Made by a program: the position numbers and the translations under genes
The notes under the pieces: generated by a model
Told to the model about the DNA's origin: nothing
What the model saw: the letters and a program-made list of their open reading frames with translations, nothing else
Database searches by the model: none
From: Nocardioides coralli
Lineage (GTDB): Bacteria; Actinomycetota; Actinomycetes; Propionibacteriales; Nocardioidaceae
Assembly: GCF_019880385.1 (NCBI RefSeq)
Contig: NZ_CP082273.1
Span: forward strand, 186,001 to 250,000
Reading direction: 5' to 3'
DNA length: 64,000 nucleotides
Part shown: positions 8,734 through 19,614 of the stretch, piece after piece
How the letters are laid out: every line of letters begins with the position of its first letter
How positions within the stretch are numbered: position 1 is the first letter of the stretch

Positions 8734-9789
8734 TCAGCGCGACGCGAACCAGGCGGTCCGGAACTCCTCCAGCGCCGCCACGTCGAGCCCGTCGCAGGAG
8801 AGCTGGTCGCGGGCCGTGAGGGCCTGCACCTGCTCGGTGCCGTCGGGGTGGGCCCCGGCCAGCACACCGACGCCGGCCTCCCCCTCCACCCAGGTGCGCA
8901 GCTCCTCGACGTCCGCGGCGGGGAGGTCGGCGGGGTAGAGCACCGCGATGTAGCCGTCGCCGACCGAGTGGCCGAAGTCGCCGAGCGGGGCCTCCTCGGC
9001 CGGACCGAAGAAGGACTGCTGGACGTGACCGCCCGCGGCGGGCAGGGGCGTCGTACGCGGCTCCACGGTGCACCGGTCGGACTCACCGGCGACGAGGTCG
9101 ACGTCGTCGGCCGGCGTGGAGAAGGTCTGGAAGGCCACGATCGCCGTGGCGGCCGCGCCGCCGGCGAACACGCCCACCGACGCGAGCCTGCGCAGCGACG
9201 TCCCGGAGGCGTCGACGAGGGTGTCGACGAGCAGACCCAGGACCGCCATCGCGAGGATGGCCGTGAGCTGGCCGAGCTCGATGCCGGCGTTGAAGGCGAG
9301 CACCCGCCACAGCACGCCCTCCTCGGGCAGCCCGAGGTCCTGCAGCCGCGTCGAGAGCCCCAGCCCGTGGACGAGGCCGAAGCCACCGACGACGGCGGCG
9401 AACAGCCCCCACCGGATCGTCGTCGCGAACATGCCGAGCAACCCGACGAGGACGACGGAGAGGCCGATCACCACGTCGACGGCACCGGGGTCCACCCGCC
9501 AGCCCGCCAGGGTCGCCAGCACCAGCGTCGTGCTGTGGCCGAGCACGAACACGGTGATGAGCTCGGCGGCGCGCCACCCGTCCCGGGCGATGACCAGCAC
9601 GCCCGCGACGAAGAGCAGGTGGTCCCAGCCGAGCACCATGTGCTCGAAGCCGAGCGGCACGAACCCGAGGACGCTGCGGTGGGCGGCGTCGCCGCCGATG
9701 CCGTGGGCCGCCGCGGGAGCGGCAGGGGCGAGGACACCCGCCGCGACGACGACCAGCAGGACCGCCGTTCGGGTCCGGTGGAGCGGCAT
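8734..9789 (-). CDS. HupE/UreJ-like membrane protein with a C-terminal DUF3105-like domain
   Basis: A 351-residue exported or membrane protein of unknown function. A signal-like segment (LLVVVAAGVLAPAAPAAAHG) is followed by a HupE/UreJ-type six-helix core starting GFEHMVLGWDHLLFVAGVL, with histidines placed as in that metal-transport superfamily, and GGFGLVHGLGLST further on. After the last helix, residues about 240-351 form a soluble tail (TTPLPAAGGHVQ, IAVLYPADLPAADVEELR) that resembles DUF3105. ATG 9789 was chosen for its GAGGTG ribosome site; an upstream ATG at 9828 would add 13 residues. HupE proteins are linked to nickel/cobalt or electron-transfer metals, but no hydrogenase or urease gene is nearby, so no substrate is assigned. 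Confidence 0.75.
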   Translation of the reverse strand: MPLHRTRTAVLLVVVAAGVLAPAAPAAAHGIGGDAAHRSVLGFVPLGFEHMVLGWDHLLFVAGVLVIARDGWRAAELITVFVLGHSTTLVLATLAGWRVDPGAVDVVIGLSVVLVGLLGMFATTIRWGLFAAVVGGFGLVHGLGLSTRLQDLGLPEEGVLWRVLAFNAGIELGQLTAILAMAVLGLLVDTLVDASGTSLRRLASVGVFAGGAAATAIVAFQTFSTPADDVDLVAGESDRCTVEPRTTPLPAAGGHVQQSFFGPAEEAPLGDFGHSVGDGYIAVLYPADLPAADVEELRTWVEGEAGVGVLAGAHPDGTEQVQALTARDQLSCDGLDVAALEEFRTAWFASR

Positions 9790-9999
9790 CGTCACCTCGG
9801 TGGGGTCGGTCGGGTCGGGCCGCCTCATGCTAGGTGAACGGCGGTGAGGGGCCCGCGCGGCGGCTGCGGCCGGGATCGCCGCCGACCCCAGTGGGCGCCC
9901 TAGCCCACTTGCGCCATGCAGATGGTCCGCGATGATGATCACCTCGGGTCCCCCACAGGGGGACACTGGTCTCTGCCACCACCCCCCGGAGGAGCAGCC

Positions 10000-10767
10000 A
10001 TGACCGTCAGGGTCGAACGGGATGGCCCCGTCACCATCGTCAGCATCGACCGCCCCGCCGTGCGCAACGCGGTCGACTGGCGCACCGCCGGCTCGCTGGC
10101 CGACGCGTTCGAGGAGTTCGACAAGGACGACACGCAGAGCGCCGCCGTCCTCTACGGCGAGGGCGGGGTGTTCAGCTCCGGCGCCGACCTCAAGGCCATG
10201 GACCAACGGCTCGAGCCCGACGGGAACGGTCCGATGGGACCGACCCGGATGCAGCTCTCCAAGCCGGTCATCGCCGCCATCGAGGGCTTCTGCGTCGCAG
10301 GTGGCCTCGAGATGGCGCTCTGGTGCGACCTGCGCGTCGCCTCCCGCGACGCCAGCTTCGGCTTCTTCAACCGACGCTGGGGAGTGCCGCTGATCGACGG
10401 CGCCACCAGTCGGCTGCCGCGCCTGGTCGGGTACGGCCGCGCCATGGACCTCATCCTCACCGGCCGCGAGGTGAGCGCCGCCGAGGCGGAGCGGATGGGC
10501 CTGGTCAACTGGCTGGTGGAGCCCGGAGAGGTGCTCGAGGAGGCACTCTCGGTGGCCTTCGTCCTCGCCGACCTCCCCCAGCAGGCGATGCGCAGCGACC
10601 GCATGGCCCTGATCGCCGGTGACGGGCTGGACGTCGAGGAGGCGATGGCCGAGGAGTTCCGGCTGGGGCTGGAGGCCCTGAAGGCGGGATCCGCGGATCG
10701 CGGTGTCTCGCGGTTCGTCGGCGGTGCCGGCCGCGGTGGTGCGCCGGACCGTGAGCCCGACGCATGA
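10000..10767 (+). CDS. Enoyl-CoA hydratase/isomerase (crotonase) family protein
   Basis: Crotonase-fold protein of 255 residues. The CoA/oxyanion segments are present (FSSGADLKAM and IEGFCVAGGLEMALWCDLR). Comparing with rat enoyl-CoA hydratase, the first catalytic Glu (Glu144 equivalent) is kept in GGLEM, but the second (Glu164) falls in FGFFNRRWG and is not acidic. It may therefore not be a standard hydratase; isomerase or another crotonase reaction is possible. ATG 10000 has GGAGGAG seven bases upstream. It precedes devR by seven bases but is unrelated in function. Confidence 0.85.
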   Translation: MTVRVERDGPVTIVSIDRPAVRNAVDWRTAGSLADAFEEFDKDDTQSAAVLYGEGGVFSSGADLKAMDQRLEPDGNGPMGPTRMQLSKPVIAAIEGFCVAGGLEMALWCDLRVASRDASFGFFNRRWGVPLIDGATSRLPRLVGYGRAMDLILTGREVSAAEAERMGLVNWLVEPGEVLEEALSVAFVLADLPQQAMRSDRMALIAGDGLDVEEAMAEEFRLGLEALKAGSADRGVSRFVGGAGRGGAPDREPDA

Positions 10768-10774
10768 TGGGTGC

Positions 10775-11404
10775 ATGATCCGGGTCTTCCTGCTCGACGA
10801 CCACGAGGTCGTCCGCCGTGGCCTGCGCCAGCTGCTCGAGGACGCCGGCGACATCGAGGTCGTCGGTCAGTCCGGGCTGGCCGCCGAGGCGGCGTCCCGG
10901 ATCCCCGCGCTGCGACCCGACGTCGCCATCCTCGACGGCAGGCTGCCCGACGGCAGCGGCATCGACGTCTGTCGCCAGGTGCGCTCGGTCGACCCGGACA
11001 TCCGCGCGCTCGTCCTCACGTCCTACGACGACGACGAGGCGCTCTTCGCGGCGATCCTCGCCGGTGCCTCCGGCTACGTCCTCAAGGAGATCGGCGGGCA
11101 CGACCTCGTCGACACGATCCGCCGGGTCGCCGCCGGCCAGTCCCTCATCGACCCCAGCCTGACCGCGCGCGTCCTCGACCGCGTGCGCAGCGGTGAGCAG
11201 CTGCCCGACGAGCTGGCGGAGCTGACCGAGCGAGAGCGCGAGATCCTCGGCCTGATCGCGGAGGGACTCACCAACCGCCAGATCGGCGAACGGCTCTTCC
11301 TGGCCGAGAAGACGGTCAAGAACTACGTCTCCAGCATCCTCGCCAAGCTGGGTCTCGAGCGGCGTACGCAGGCCGCCGTCCTCGCGTCCCGGCTGCTGCG
11401 TTGA
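10775..11404 (+). CDS. devR: DevR/DosR-type NarL-family response regulator
   Basis: A 209-residue response regulator with an N-terminal receiver domain and a C-terminal LuxR-type helix-turn-helix. Acidic pocket Asp8-Asp9, phosphoacceptor Asp54 (VAILDGRLPDGSG), Thr82 and Lys104 (YVLKEIGG) sit at the same numbers as in mycobacterial DevR. The recognition domain reads EREILGLIAEGLTNRQIGER, then LAEKTVKNYVSSILAKLGLE. In mycobacteria DevR activates the dormancy regulon under hypoxia, NO or CO. The kinase partner ends 12 bases downstream on the other strand (11416-13023). ATG 10775 is taken by homology. A DosR-like box occurs upstream of the flavoprotein-kinase operon. Confidence 0.88.
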   Translation: MIRVFLLDDHEVVRRGLRQLLEDAGDIEVVGQSGLAAEAASRIPALRPDVAILDGRLPDGSGIDVCRQVRSVDPDIRALVLTSYDDDEALFAAILAGASGYVLKEIGGHDLVDTIRRVAAGQSLIDPSLTARVLDRVRSGEQLPDELAELTEREREILGLIAEGLTNRQIGERLFLAEKTVKNYVSSILAKLGLERRTQAAVLASRLLR

Positions 11405-11415
11405 CGCCCGGAGCG

Positions 11416-14388
<2,973 letters not shown>

Positions 14389-14392
<4 letters not shown>

Positions 14393-15795
14393 GCACCCTG
14401 GTCGCCCGCCACATCGACTTCCTGGAGGCCCTCCGGGGAGCAGGGTTGCCGGTGTCCCTGGCCGAGGACCTCGACGCCGTCGCCGCGCTGTCGGTGCTGC
14501 CGTGGCACGACCGCGCCACCGTGCGGGCCGGGTACGCCGCGACGCTGGTGAAGCGGCAGTCGCAGCGCCCGACCTTCGACGCGCTGTTCGACCTCTACTT
14601 CCCGCGTCTGGTCGGTCGGGGCGCGTCACCGCAGGGTGACGACGAGGCCGGGGACGACGAGGCCGGGGACGACGACGCGGACGGGGGCCCGGTCGTGCGC
14701 GACGACGGCCGCGCGCTCCGTGACCTCCGCGAGCGGCTCGAGGCGGCACTCTCCGCCGGCGACCAGGCGGCGCTGGCCGACCTCGCGGTGGAGGCAGTCG
14801 ACCGCTTCGGGGCGTTGCCCGGCCGGGCCCCCGGGCTCAGCAGCTGGTCTGCGTACACGGCCCTGCGGCGGGTGGACCCCACCGAGCTCACCGACCGGAT
14901 CGTCGCCGCCCTCCTCGGCACCGGCCGCACCGCGCCGGAGGCACGCCGGGCCGCCGGGCGCCGGGTCGGCGAGTTCACCCGGCTCGCCGAGGACGACGCG
15001 CGGCGCAGGATCGCGGAGGAGAAGGGACCCGGCCACGTCGCCGACGTGGCGGTGCGGCCCACCATCGACCGCCTCGACTTCACCGCCGCACGGCGTGCGG
15101 ACCTCGAGGAGATGCGTCGCGAGATCTACCCGCTCGCCCGGCGGCTCGCGACCCGGCTGACCCAGGAGCGGCACGCGCGCCGGCGGGGGCCGCTGGACGT
15201 CCGGCGCACGGTCCGCGCGTCGCTCTCGACGGGCGGCGTGCCGCTCGTGACCCACCACCGCCCACGGCGGCCACGCCGCACCGAGCTGGTGGTGCTGTGC
15301 GACGTCAGCGGCTCGGTGGCCAGCTTCGCGCAGTTCACGCTCCTGCTGGTCTTCGCGCTGCGGGAGCAGTTCACCAAGGTCCGGGCCTTCACGTTCGTCG
15401 ACGACGTGCACGAGGTGACCCACCACTTCCGGCCGGGGGCCGACCCTGTCGACACGATGGCCGACCTGGCCGCGAGCACCGCCCACGCGGCGCTGTGGGG
15501 CCGGACGAGCTACGGGCGGGCGCTCACCGCCTTCGCGGAGCGCCACGGCGACGCCGTCGGGCCGAAGACGTCCCTCCTGGTCCTGGGCGACGCACGCTCC
15601 AACTACAGCGACCTCGCCGAGGAACGGCTCCGCGCGCTGGTGGGTGCGGCTCGCCACGCCTGGTGGCTCAACCCCGAGCACCCGCGCCACTGGGACACCG
15701 GCGACTCGGCGGCCAGCCGCTACGCGGCGATCGTCCCGATGGTCGAGTGCCGCAACCTCGCCCAGCTGGGCGAGTTCGTCCACGACCTCGTCTGA
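14389..15795 (+). CDS. VWA domain-containing protein (CoxE-like)
   Basis: A 468-residue partner of the MoxR ATPase. The C-terminal half is a von Willebrand A/CoxE-type domain with the MIDAS sequence DVSGS (in VVLCDVSGSVASF), a downstream Thr (GRTSYGRAL) and Asp (LVLGDARSNY) completing the metal site. The N-terminal half is helical and contains a very acidic insert around residues 84-96 made of DDEAG repeats. MoxR-VWA pairs are thought to remodel large complexes or insert metals. Coupled translation (ATGA) supports a two-protein machine. The client is unknown. Confidence 0.85.
14638..14676 (+). repeat. In-frame 15-base tandem repeat coding for an acidic insert
   Basis: GACGACGAGGCCGGG occurs twice in a row (14638-14652, 14653-14667), followed by a partial third copy. 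It encodes DDEAG units inside the VWA protein. Such repeats can change copy number without shifting the frame. Confidence 0.7.
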
Positions 15796-15812
15796 GCAGT
15801 CGGGCGGCTCCA

Positions 15813-15818
15813 TAACCT
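15813..15818 (+). promoter_or_regulatory. Possible -10 box of the secreted beta-propeller gene
   Basis: TAACCT lies about 50 bases upstream of the GTG at 15869, leaving a short leader with a GAGGAGGAG ribosome site. Confidence 0.3.
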
Positions 15819-15868
15819 CTCCGCGCCGCACCTCGTTGGGACCTCGACCCCGGCACGAGGAGGAGTTC

Positions 15869-17161
15869 GTGAGAGCCAGGCTCACGGTGGTTGTCGTGGC
15901 TGTGCTGATGCTGGTCGGGATCCCGCCCGCCGGTGCGTCGGACGGCCAGCAGCCGTCCGGCGACGTCCGGAACGCCGTCTTCGTCGGCAACAACTGGGAC
16001 GGCACCGCCACCGTCCTCGCCCCGGGCTCCTTCCGGCAGCTCGGCCGGATCAACATCATCCCGGACCGCGAGCAGCGGATGCAGGAGATCGCCCTCAACC
16101 CCGAACGGCTGGCCTACTTCCTCGCCATCCGCGAGGCGATCGGCGAGGGCAACAACCAGTACGTCGACGACATGTACTCCTCGGCTGACGGGAAGCTGCT
16201 GATCGTCTCGCGCCCGTCGTACGCCGACGTCGTGGCCATCCGGCTCGACACCGGCGAGATCGCATGGCGCTTCCCCGTCGCTGGCCACCGCTCCGACCAC
16301 ATGGCGATCTCGCCGAACGGCAAGCGGGTCGTCGTCAGCGCCTCGACCGCCAACCTCGTGCACGTGCTCCGGGTCCGTGACGGCAAGGAGATCGGGTCCT
16401 TCCCCTCCGGTGGCTCACCCCACGAGAGCGTCTTCGTCGACGGCGGCCGCAAGGTGCTCCACGCCAGCATCGGCACCGTCTACACCCCGCTCGACCAGGG
16501 TGAGGCCGACCCGACCAAGGGGGAGCGGGTCTTCCAGCTCGTCGACGCCCGGCGCCCGGACTCCGAGGGCCAGTTCGAGGTGCTCCGCCGCTACGACCTG
16601 CGGAAGAAGTTCGACCGGCTGGGCCGCGAGAACATGAGCACGGCAGTACGACCGATGACGCTGTCGCCGGACGAGCGGCGCGTGCACTTCCAGGTGAGCT
16701 TCTACCACGGCTTCGTCTCCATGGGCCTGCGCAGCGGCCGGGTGCAGCGCTTCACCAGGCTGCCCAACCTGGTGAAGGACACCCCGCGCGAGCAGTACCT
16801 CCTCGACTCCGCGCACCACGGCATCGCCTTGAACCCGGCCGGCACCGACATCTGCGTCGCGGGGACCATGTCCGACTACGCGACCGTGGTGGACGCCCGC
16901 ACGCGGCGGCGTGGCCCGCTGCTGCGCAAGGAGGACGGCAAGCCCTACTGGGTGACGCCGAGCCGTGACGGCCGGTTCTGCTACATCTCCTGGAGCGGCA
17001 CCGACGAGGTCTCCCGCATCTCCTACCGCACCGGACGCATCGACCGGACCGTCCCGGTGGGCGACCACCCGCAGCGGGTCCGCAACGGCTTCGTCGCGCG
17101 GTCGCTGGTTGCCGGGCTGCCCGACTACACCCCGCCCGACGACGTGCAGTCGGTTCCCTAG
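15869..17161 (+). CDS. Secreted YncE-like beta-propeller protein
   Basis: A 430-residue exported protein. Residues 1-24 are a signal peptide (LTVVVVAVLMLVGIPPAGA, cleavage likely before SDG). The mature part repeats short blades such as ISPNGKRVVVSASTANLVHV, ALNPAGTDICVAGT and VTPSRDGRFCYISW, typical of YncE/lactonase-like seven-bladed propellers. GTG 15869 has a strong GAGGAGGAG site upstream and is the start that gives a clean signal peptide. The role is unknown; relatives bind or surveil cell-surface ligands. It stands alone between the VWA gene and an antiporter. Confidence 0.75.
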   Translation: MRARLTVVVVAVLMLVGIPPAGASDGQQPSGDVRNAVFVGNNWDGTATVLAPGSFRQLGRINIIPDREQRMQEIALNPERLAYFLAIREAIGEGNNQYVDDMYSSADGKLLIVSRPSYADVVAIRLDTGEIAWRFPVAGHRSDHMAISPNGKRVVVSASTANLVHVLRVRDGKEIGSFPSGGSPHESVFVDGGRKVLHASIGTVYTPLDQGEADPTKGERVFQLVDARRPDSEGQFEVLRRYDLRKKFDRLGRENMSTAVRPMTLSPDERRVHFQVSFYHGFVSMGLRSGRVQRFTRLPNLVKDTPREQYLLDSAHHGIALNPAGTDICVAGTMSDYATVVDARTRRRGPLLRKEDGKPYWVTPSRDGRFCYISWSGTDEVSRISYRTGRIDRTVPVGDHPQRVRNGFVARSLVAGLPDYTPPDDVQSVP

Positions 17162-17210
17162 GCACCGTCCCGGGTGACGTCGCGCGCGGACGGGCACGCG
17201 CGCGCACCGA

Positions 17211-17216
17211 TACACT
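17211..17216 (+). promoter_or_regulatory. Possible -10 box of the CPA1 antiporter
   Basis: TACACT, about 38 bases before the GTG at 17255; the leader then carries GAGGTG as ribosome site. Confidence 0.35.
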
Positions 17217-17254
17217 GCGGCGCAGCCGCCCGCCGCGTCCGCCCGAGGTGACGA

Positions 17255-18766
17255 GTGACCTTCGACGTCCACGAGCTCGACACCTTCGTGCTCGTGGGCA
17301 GCGCCGTCACCCTGCTGGCGATCCTCGCCGTGCGGGTCTCCTTCCGGGTGGGCATGCCCAGCCTGCTGCTCTACCTCCTGATGGGGGTGGCCCTCGGCGA
17401 GGACGGGCTCGGCATCCAGTTCGAGGACGCCCAGCTCGCCCACGCGCTGGGCTTCGCCGCGCTGGCGGTCATCCTGGCCGAGGGCGGTCTCACCACCAGC
17501 TGGCGCGAGGTGAGACCGAGCTTCCGGCTCGGCGTCCTGCTCGCCACCGTCGGGGTCGCCACGTCCATCGTCGTGGTGGCGGTCGCCGGCCACTACCTCC
17601 TCGGGCTGCCGTGGGAGCTGGCGGTGCTCCTCGGCGCCGTCACGTCCCCGACCGACGCGGCGGCGGTGTTCTCGGTGCTCCGCGTGGTCCCGCTGCCCCG
17701 GCGCCTCGTCGGCTCGCTCGAGTCCGAGTCGGGTCTCAACGACGCCCCCACGGTGGTGCTGGTGACCCTCATCTCCACCGGGGGACTGGCCGACCACGGC
17801 GCGCTCGGGGCGGCGGGGATCGTCGTGTGGGAACTGGCGGTCGGCGCGGTCGCGGGGCTGGTGCTCGGCTTCGGAGGCGCCTGGGTCATGCGCCGTGCTG
17901 CGCTCCCCTCCAGCGGTCTCTACCCGCTGGCCGTGATGAGCTTCGCCTTCCTCGCCTACGGCGTCTCGAACGCCGTGCACGGCTCGGGGTTCGCCGCGGT
18001 CTACGTCGCCGCGCTGGTGCTCGGCAACAGCGAGCTGCCCCACCGGGTCGCGACGCGGTCCTTCGCAGAGGGCGTCGCCTGGCTGGCGCAGATCGGGCTC
18101 TTCGTGATGCTGGGGCTGCTGCTCTCGCCGGGCCGGATCTCGCTGCAGACCGTCGGGCTCGCCCTCGCCGCCGGGCTCGTGCTGACCTTCGTCGCGAGGC
18201 CGCTGTCGGTCCTGGCGAGCGCGTTGGGCTCCGGGCTCTCCTGGCGGGAGCTGTCGTTCCTGTCGTGGGCCGGCCTCCGTGGCGCGGTGCCGATCGTGCT
18301 GACGACCATCCCGCTCTCGGAGGACGTGGACGGGTCGGGGCGGCTGTTCGACCTGGTCTTCGTCATGGTCGTGGTCTACACCGTCCTGACGGGCCCCACG
18401 CTGCCCACGGTGGCCCGCTGGCTCCGGGTCGCGCGCCGCTCCGAGCCGCGCGGGCTCGACCTGGAGGCGGCGCCGCTGGACCGCATCGCGGCCGACCTGC
18501 TCCAGGTCACCATCAGCCCGGTCTCCCGGCTCCACGGCGTCGAGGTCGGCGAGCTCCGGCTGCCGGTCGGCGCCTCGGTGTCGATGATCATCCGCTCGGG
18601 GGAGACGCTGGTGCCCGAGCGCCGGACGGTGCTGCGCCACGGCGACGACCTGCTGGTGGTCACGCCCCGCAAGCTGCGGGAGGAGACCGAGGCGCGGCTC
18701 CGCAAGGTCTCCTCCGGCGGCCGGCTGGCGCAGTGGTTGCAGCCGCCCGAGGGACGCGGCGGCTGA
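17255..18766 (+). CDS. Potassium/proton antiporter, CPA1 family with TrkA_C domain
   Basis: Membrane antiporter of 503 residues, NhaP2/CvrA type, expelling K+ or Na+ against protons. About 12-13 hydrophobic segments span residues 8-385. The ion-binding ND pair is in LESESGLNDAPTVVL, preceded by AVTSPTDAAAVFS. The C-terminal cytosolic part (from about 415) is a TrkA_C regulatory domain (VGELRLPVGASVSMIIRSG, then HGDDLLVVTP). GTG 17255 is used with GAGGTG upstream. It ends one base before the convergent LytR_C gene. It likely works in osmotic or pH balance with the BCCT transporter and nhaA elsewhere in the window, though they are not linked. Confidence 0.88.
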   Translation: MTFDVHELDTFVLVGSAVTLLAILAVRVSFRVGMPSLLLYLLMGVALGEDGLGIQFEDAQLAHALGFAALAVILAEGGLTTSWREVRPSFRLGVLLATVGVATSIVVVAVAGHYLLGLPWELAVLLGAVTSPTDAAAVFSVLRVVPLPRRLVGSLESESGLNDAPTVVLVTLISTGGLADHGALGAAGIVVWELAVGAVAGLVLGFGGAWVMRRAALPSSGLYPLAVMSFAFLAYGVSNAVHGSGFAAVYVAALVLGNSELPHRVATRSFAEGVAWLAQIGLFVMLGLLLSPGRISLQTVGLALAAGLVLTFVARPLSVLASALGSGLSWRELSFLSWAGLRGAVPIVLTTIPLSEDVDGSGRLFDLVFVMVVVYTVLTGPTLPTVARWLRVARRSEPRGLDLEAAPLDRIAADLLQVTISPVSRLHGVEVGELRLPVGASVSMIIRSGETLVPERRTVLRHGDDLLVVTPRKLREETEARLRKVSSGGRLAQWLQPPEGRGG

Positions 18767-18767
18767 G

Positions 18768-19283
18768 TCAGCTCACCGCCGGCGGGCCGCAGATGACCAC
18801 GGACTCATCCGCCTGGACCTTCCGGGGGCCGCCCTTGGCCAGGTCGTCGAAGGCGTTGCCGACGACCACCAGCACGCCGGCGACGTCGGGGGTCCGGTCG
18901 ACGACCTTCACCTTCTTGCCGAGCTTGCGAGCCACCAGCCGGACGGCGGGGTGCTTCTTCGGCAGCCCGGTCCACACCTGCACCCGCTTCACCTCGGCGC
19001 CGTCCGGGGCGTTGCCCTCCTGGCCGCGCGAGAACCCCACGTCGGTGAGGAGGTCCATCGTCAACCCCGCCAGCCCGTTGCGGTTGCTGGCGTTCCAGAC
19101 ACTCACCGTCACGTCGCGGCGGGCCACCGTGTCGCCCTGCTCGAAGTCGCGGTCGACACAGATCGGCGGGTCCGCCTTCTCCGGGAAGGGCTCGGTGAGG
19201 GCGGACCAGCCCCACACCGTCGCCAGCACCAGCAGCCCGCCGAGGACGAGGAGCGTCACGAGTGACTTCAGGCGGGCGTCCAC
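18768..19283 (-). CDS. LytR_C-domain membrane-anchored protein
   Basis: A 171-residue protein with one N-terminal membrane helix (LVTLLVLGGLLVLATVWGW) and an extracytoplasmic LytR_C domain (VTVSVWNASNRNGLAG, then VGNAFDDL). LytR_C domains accompany cell-wall polymer ligases but have no known catalysis. It starts with GTG one base after the stop of the upstream small gene, so the two form an operon driven from 19588. Confidence 0.85.
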   Translation of the reverse strand: MDARLKSLVTLLVLGGLLVLATVWGWSALTEPFPEKADPPICVDRDFEQGDTVARRDVTVSVWNASNRNGLAGLTMDLLTDVGFSRGQEGNAPDGAEVKRVQVWTGLPKKHPAVRLVARKLGKKVKVVDRTPDVAGVLVVVGNAFDDLAKGGPRKVQADESVVICGPPAVS

Positions 19284-19284
19284 G

Positions 19285-19581
19285 TCAGCCCGCCACCGAG
19301 TGGACCCGGGCGTGGAGGACGTTGCGCTGCTGGAGCGCTGCGCGGAGCGCCCGGTGGAGGCCGTCCTCGAGGTAGTACTCGCCCTGCCACTCGACCACGT
19401 GGGCGAAGAGGTCGCCGTAGAAGGTGGAGTCCTCGTCGAGGAGCGCGTCGAGGCGCAGCGTGTCCTTGGTCGTCACCAGCTCGTCGAGTCGGATCTGGCG
19501 CGGCGGCAGGGCGGCCCAGGCCTGGGACGTCAGCCCGTGGTCGGGGTAGGGCCGCCCCAGGCCCACGCGCTTGAAGATCAC
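19285..19581 (-). CDS. Conserved small protein (family commonly labelled VapB-type antitoxin)
   Basis: A 98-residue soluble protein of a widespread actinobacterial family. Databases often name it a VapB-family antitoxin, but it has no ribbon-helix-helix or AbrB signature that I can see and no PIN-domain toxin beside it. The conserved text PPRQIRLDELVTTKDTL, FYGDLFAHVVEWQGEYYLED and DGLHRALRAALQQRNVLHAR recalls ParB/sulfiredoxin-like folds. GTG 19581 lies six bases after a TAGACT box with no ribosome site, so it is probably leaderless. It is co-transcribed with the LytR_C gene. The function is unknown. Confidence 0.75.
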   Translation of the reverse strand: MIFKRVGLGRPYPDHGLTSQAWAALPPRQIRLDELVTTKDTLRLDALLDEDSTFYGDLFAHVVEWQGEYYLEDGLHRALRAALQQRNVLHARVHSVAG

Positions 19582-19587
19582 GGGGGG

Positions 19588-19608
19588 AGTCTAACGACGG
19601 GGTAGGTT
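19588..19608. promoter_or_regulatory. Overlapping divergent leaderless promoters
   Basis: Minus strand: TAGACT (19588-19593) six bases before GTG 19581. Plus strand: TAGGTT (19603-19608) six bases before ATG 19615. The boxes are nine bases apart, so each promoter's -10 lies within the other's -10 to -35 region and the two polymerases must compete. Confidence 0.5.
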
Positions 19609-19614
19609 CCGACC

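Noticed and set aside
19285..19581. Toxin-antitoxin module
   Set aside because: No PIN-domain or other toxin on either side; the partner is a LytR_C protein.
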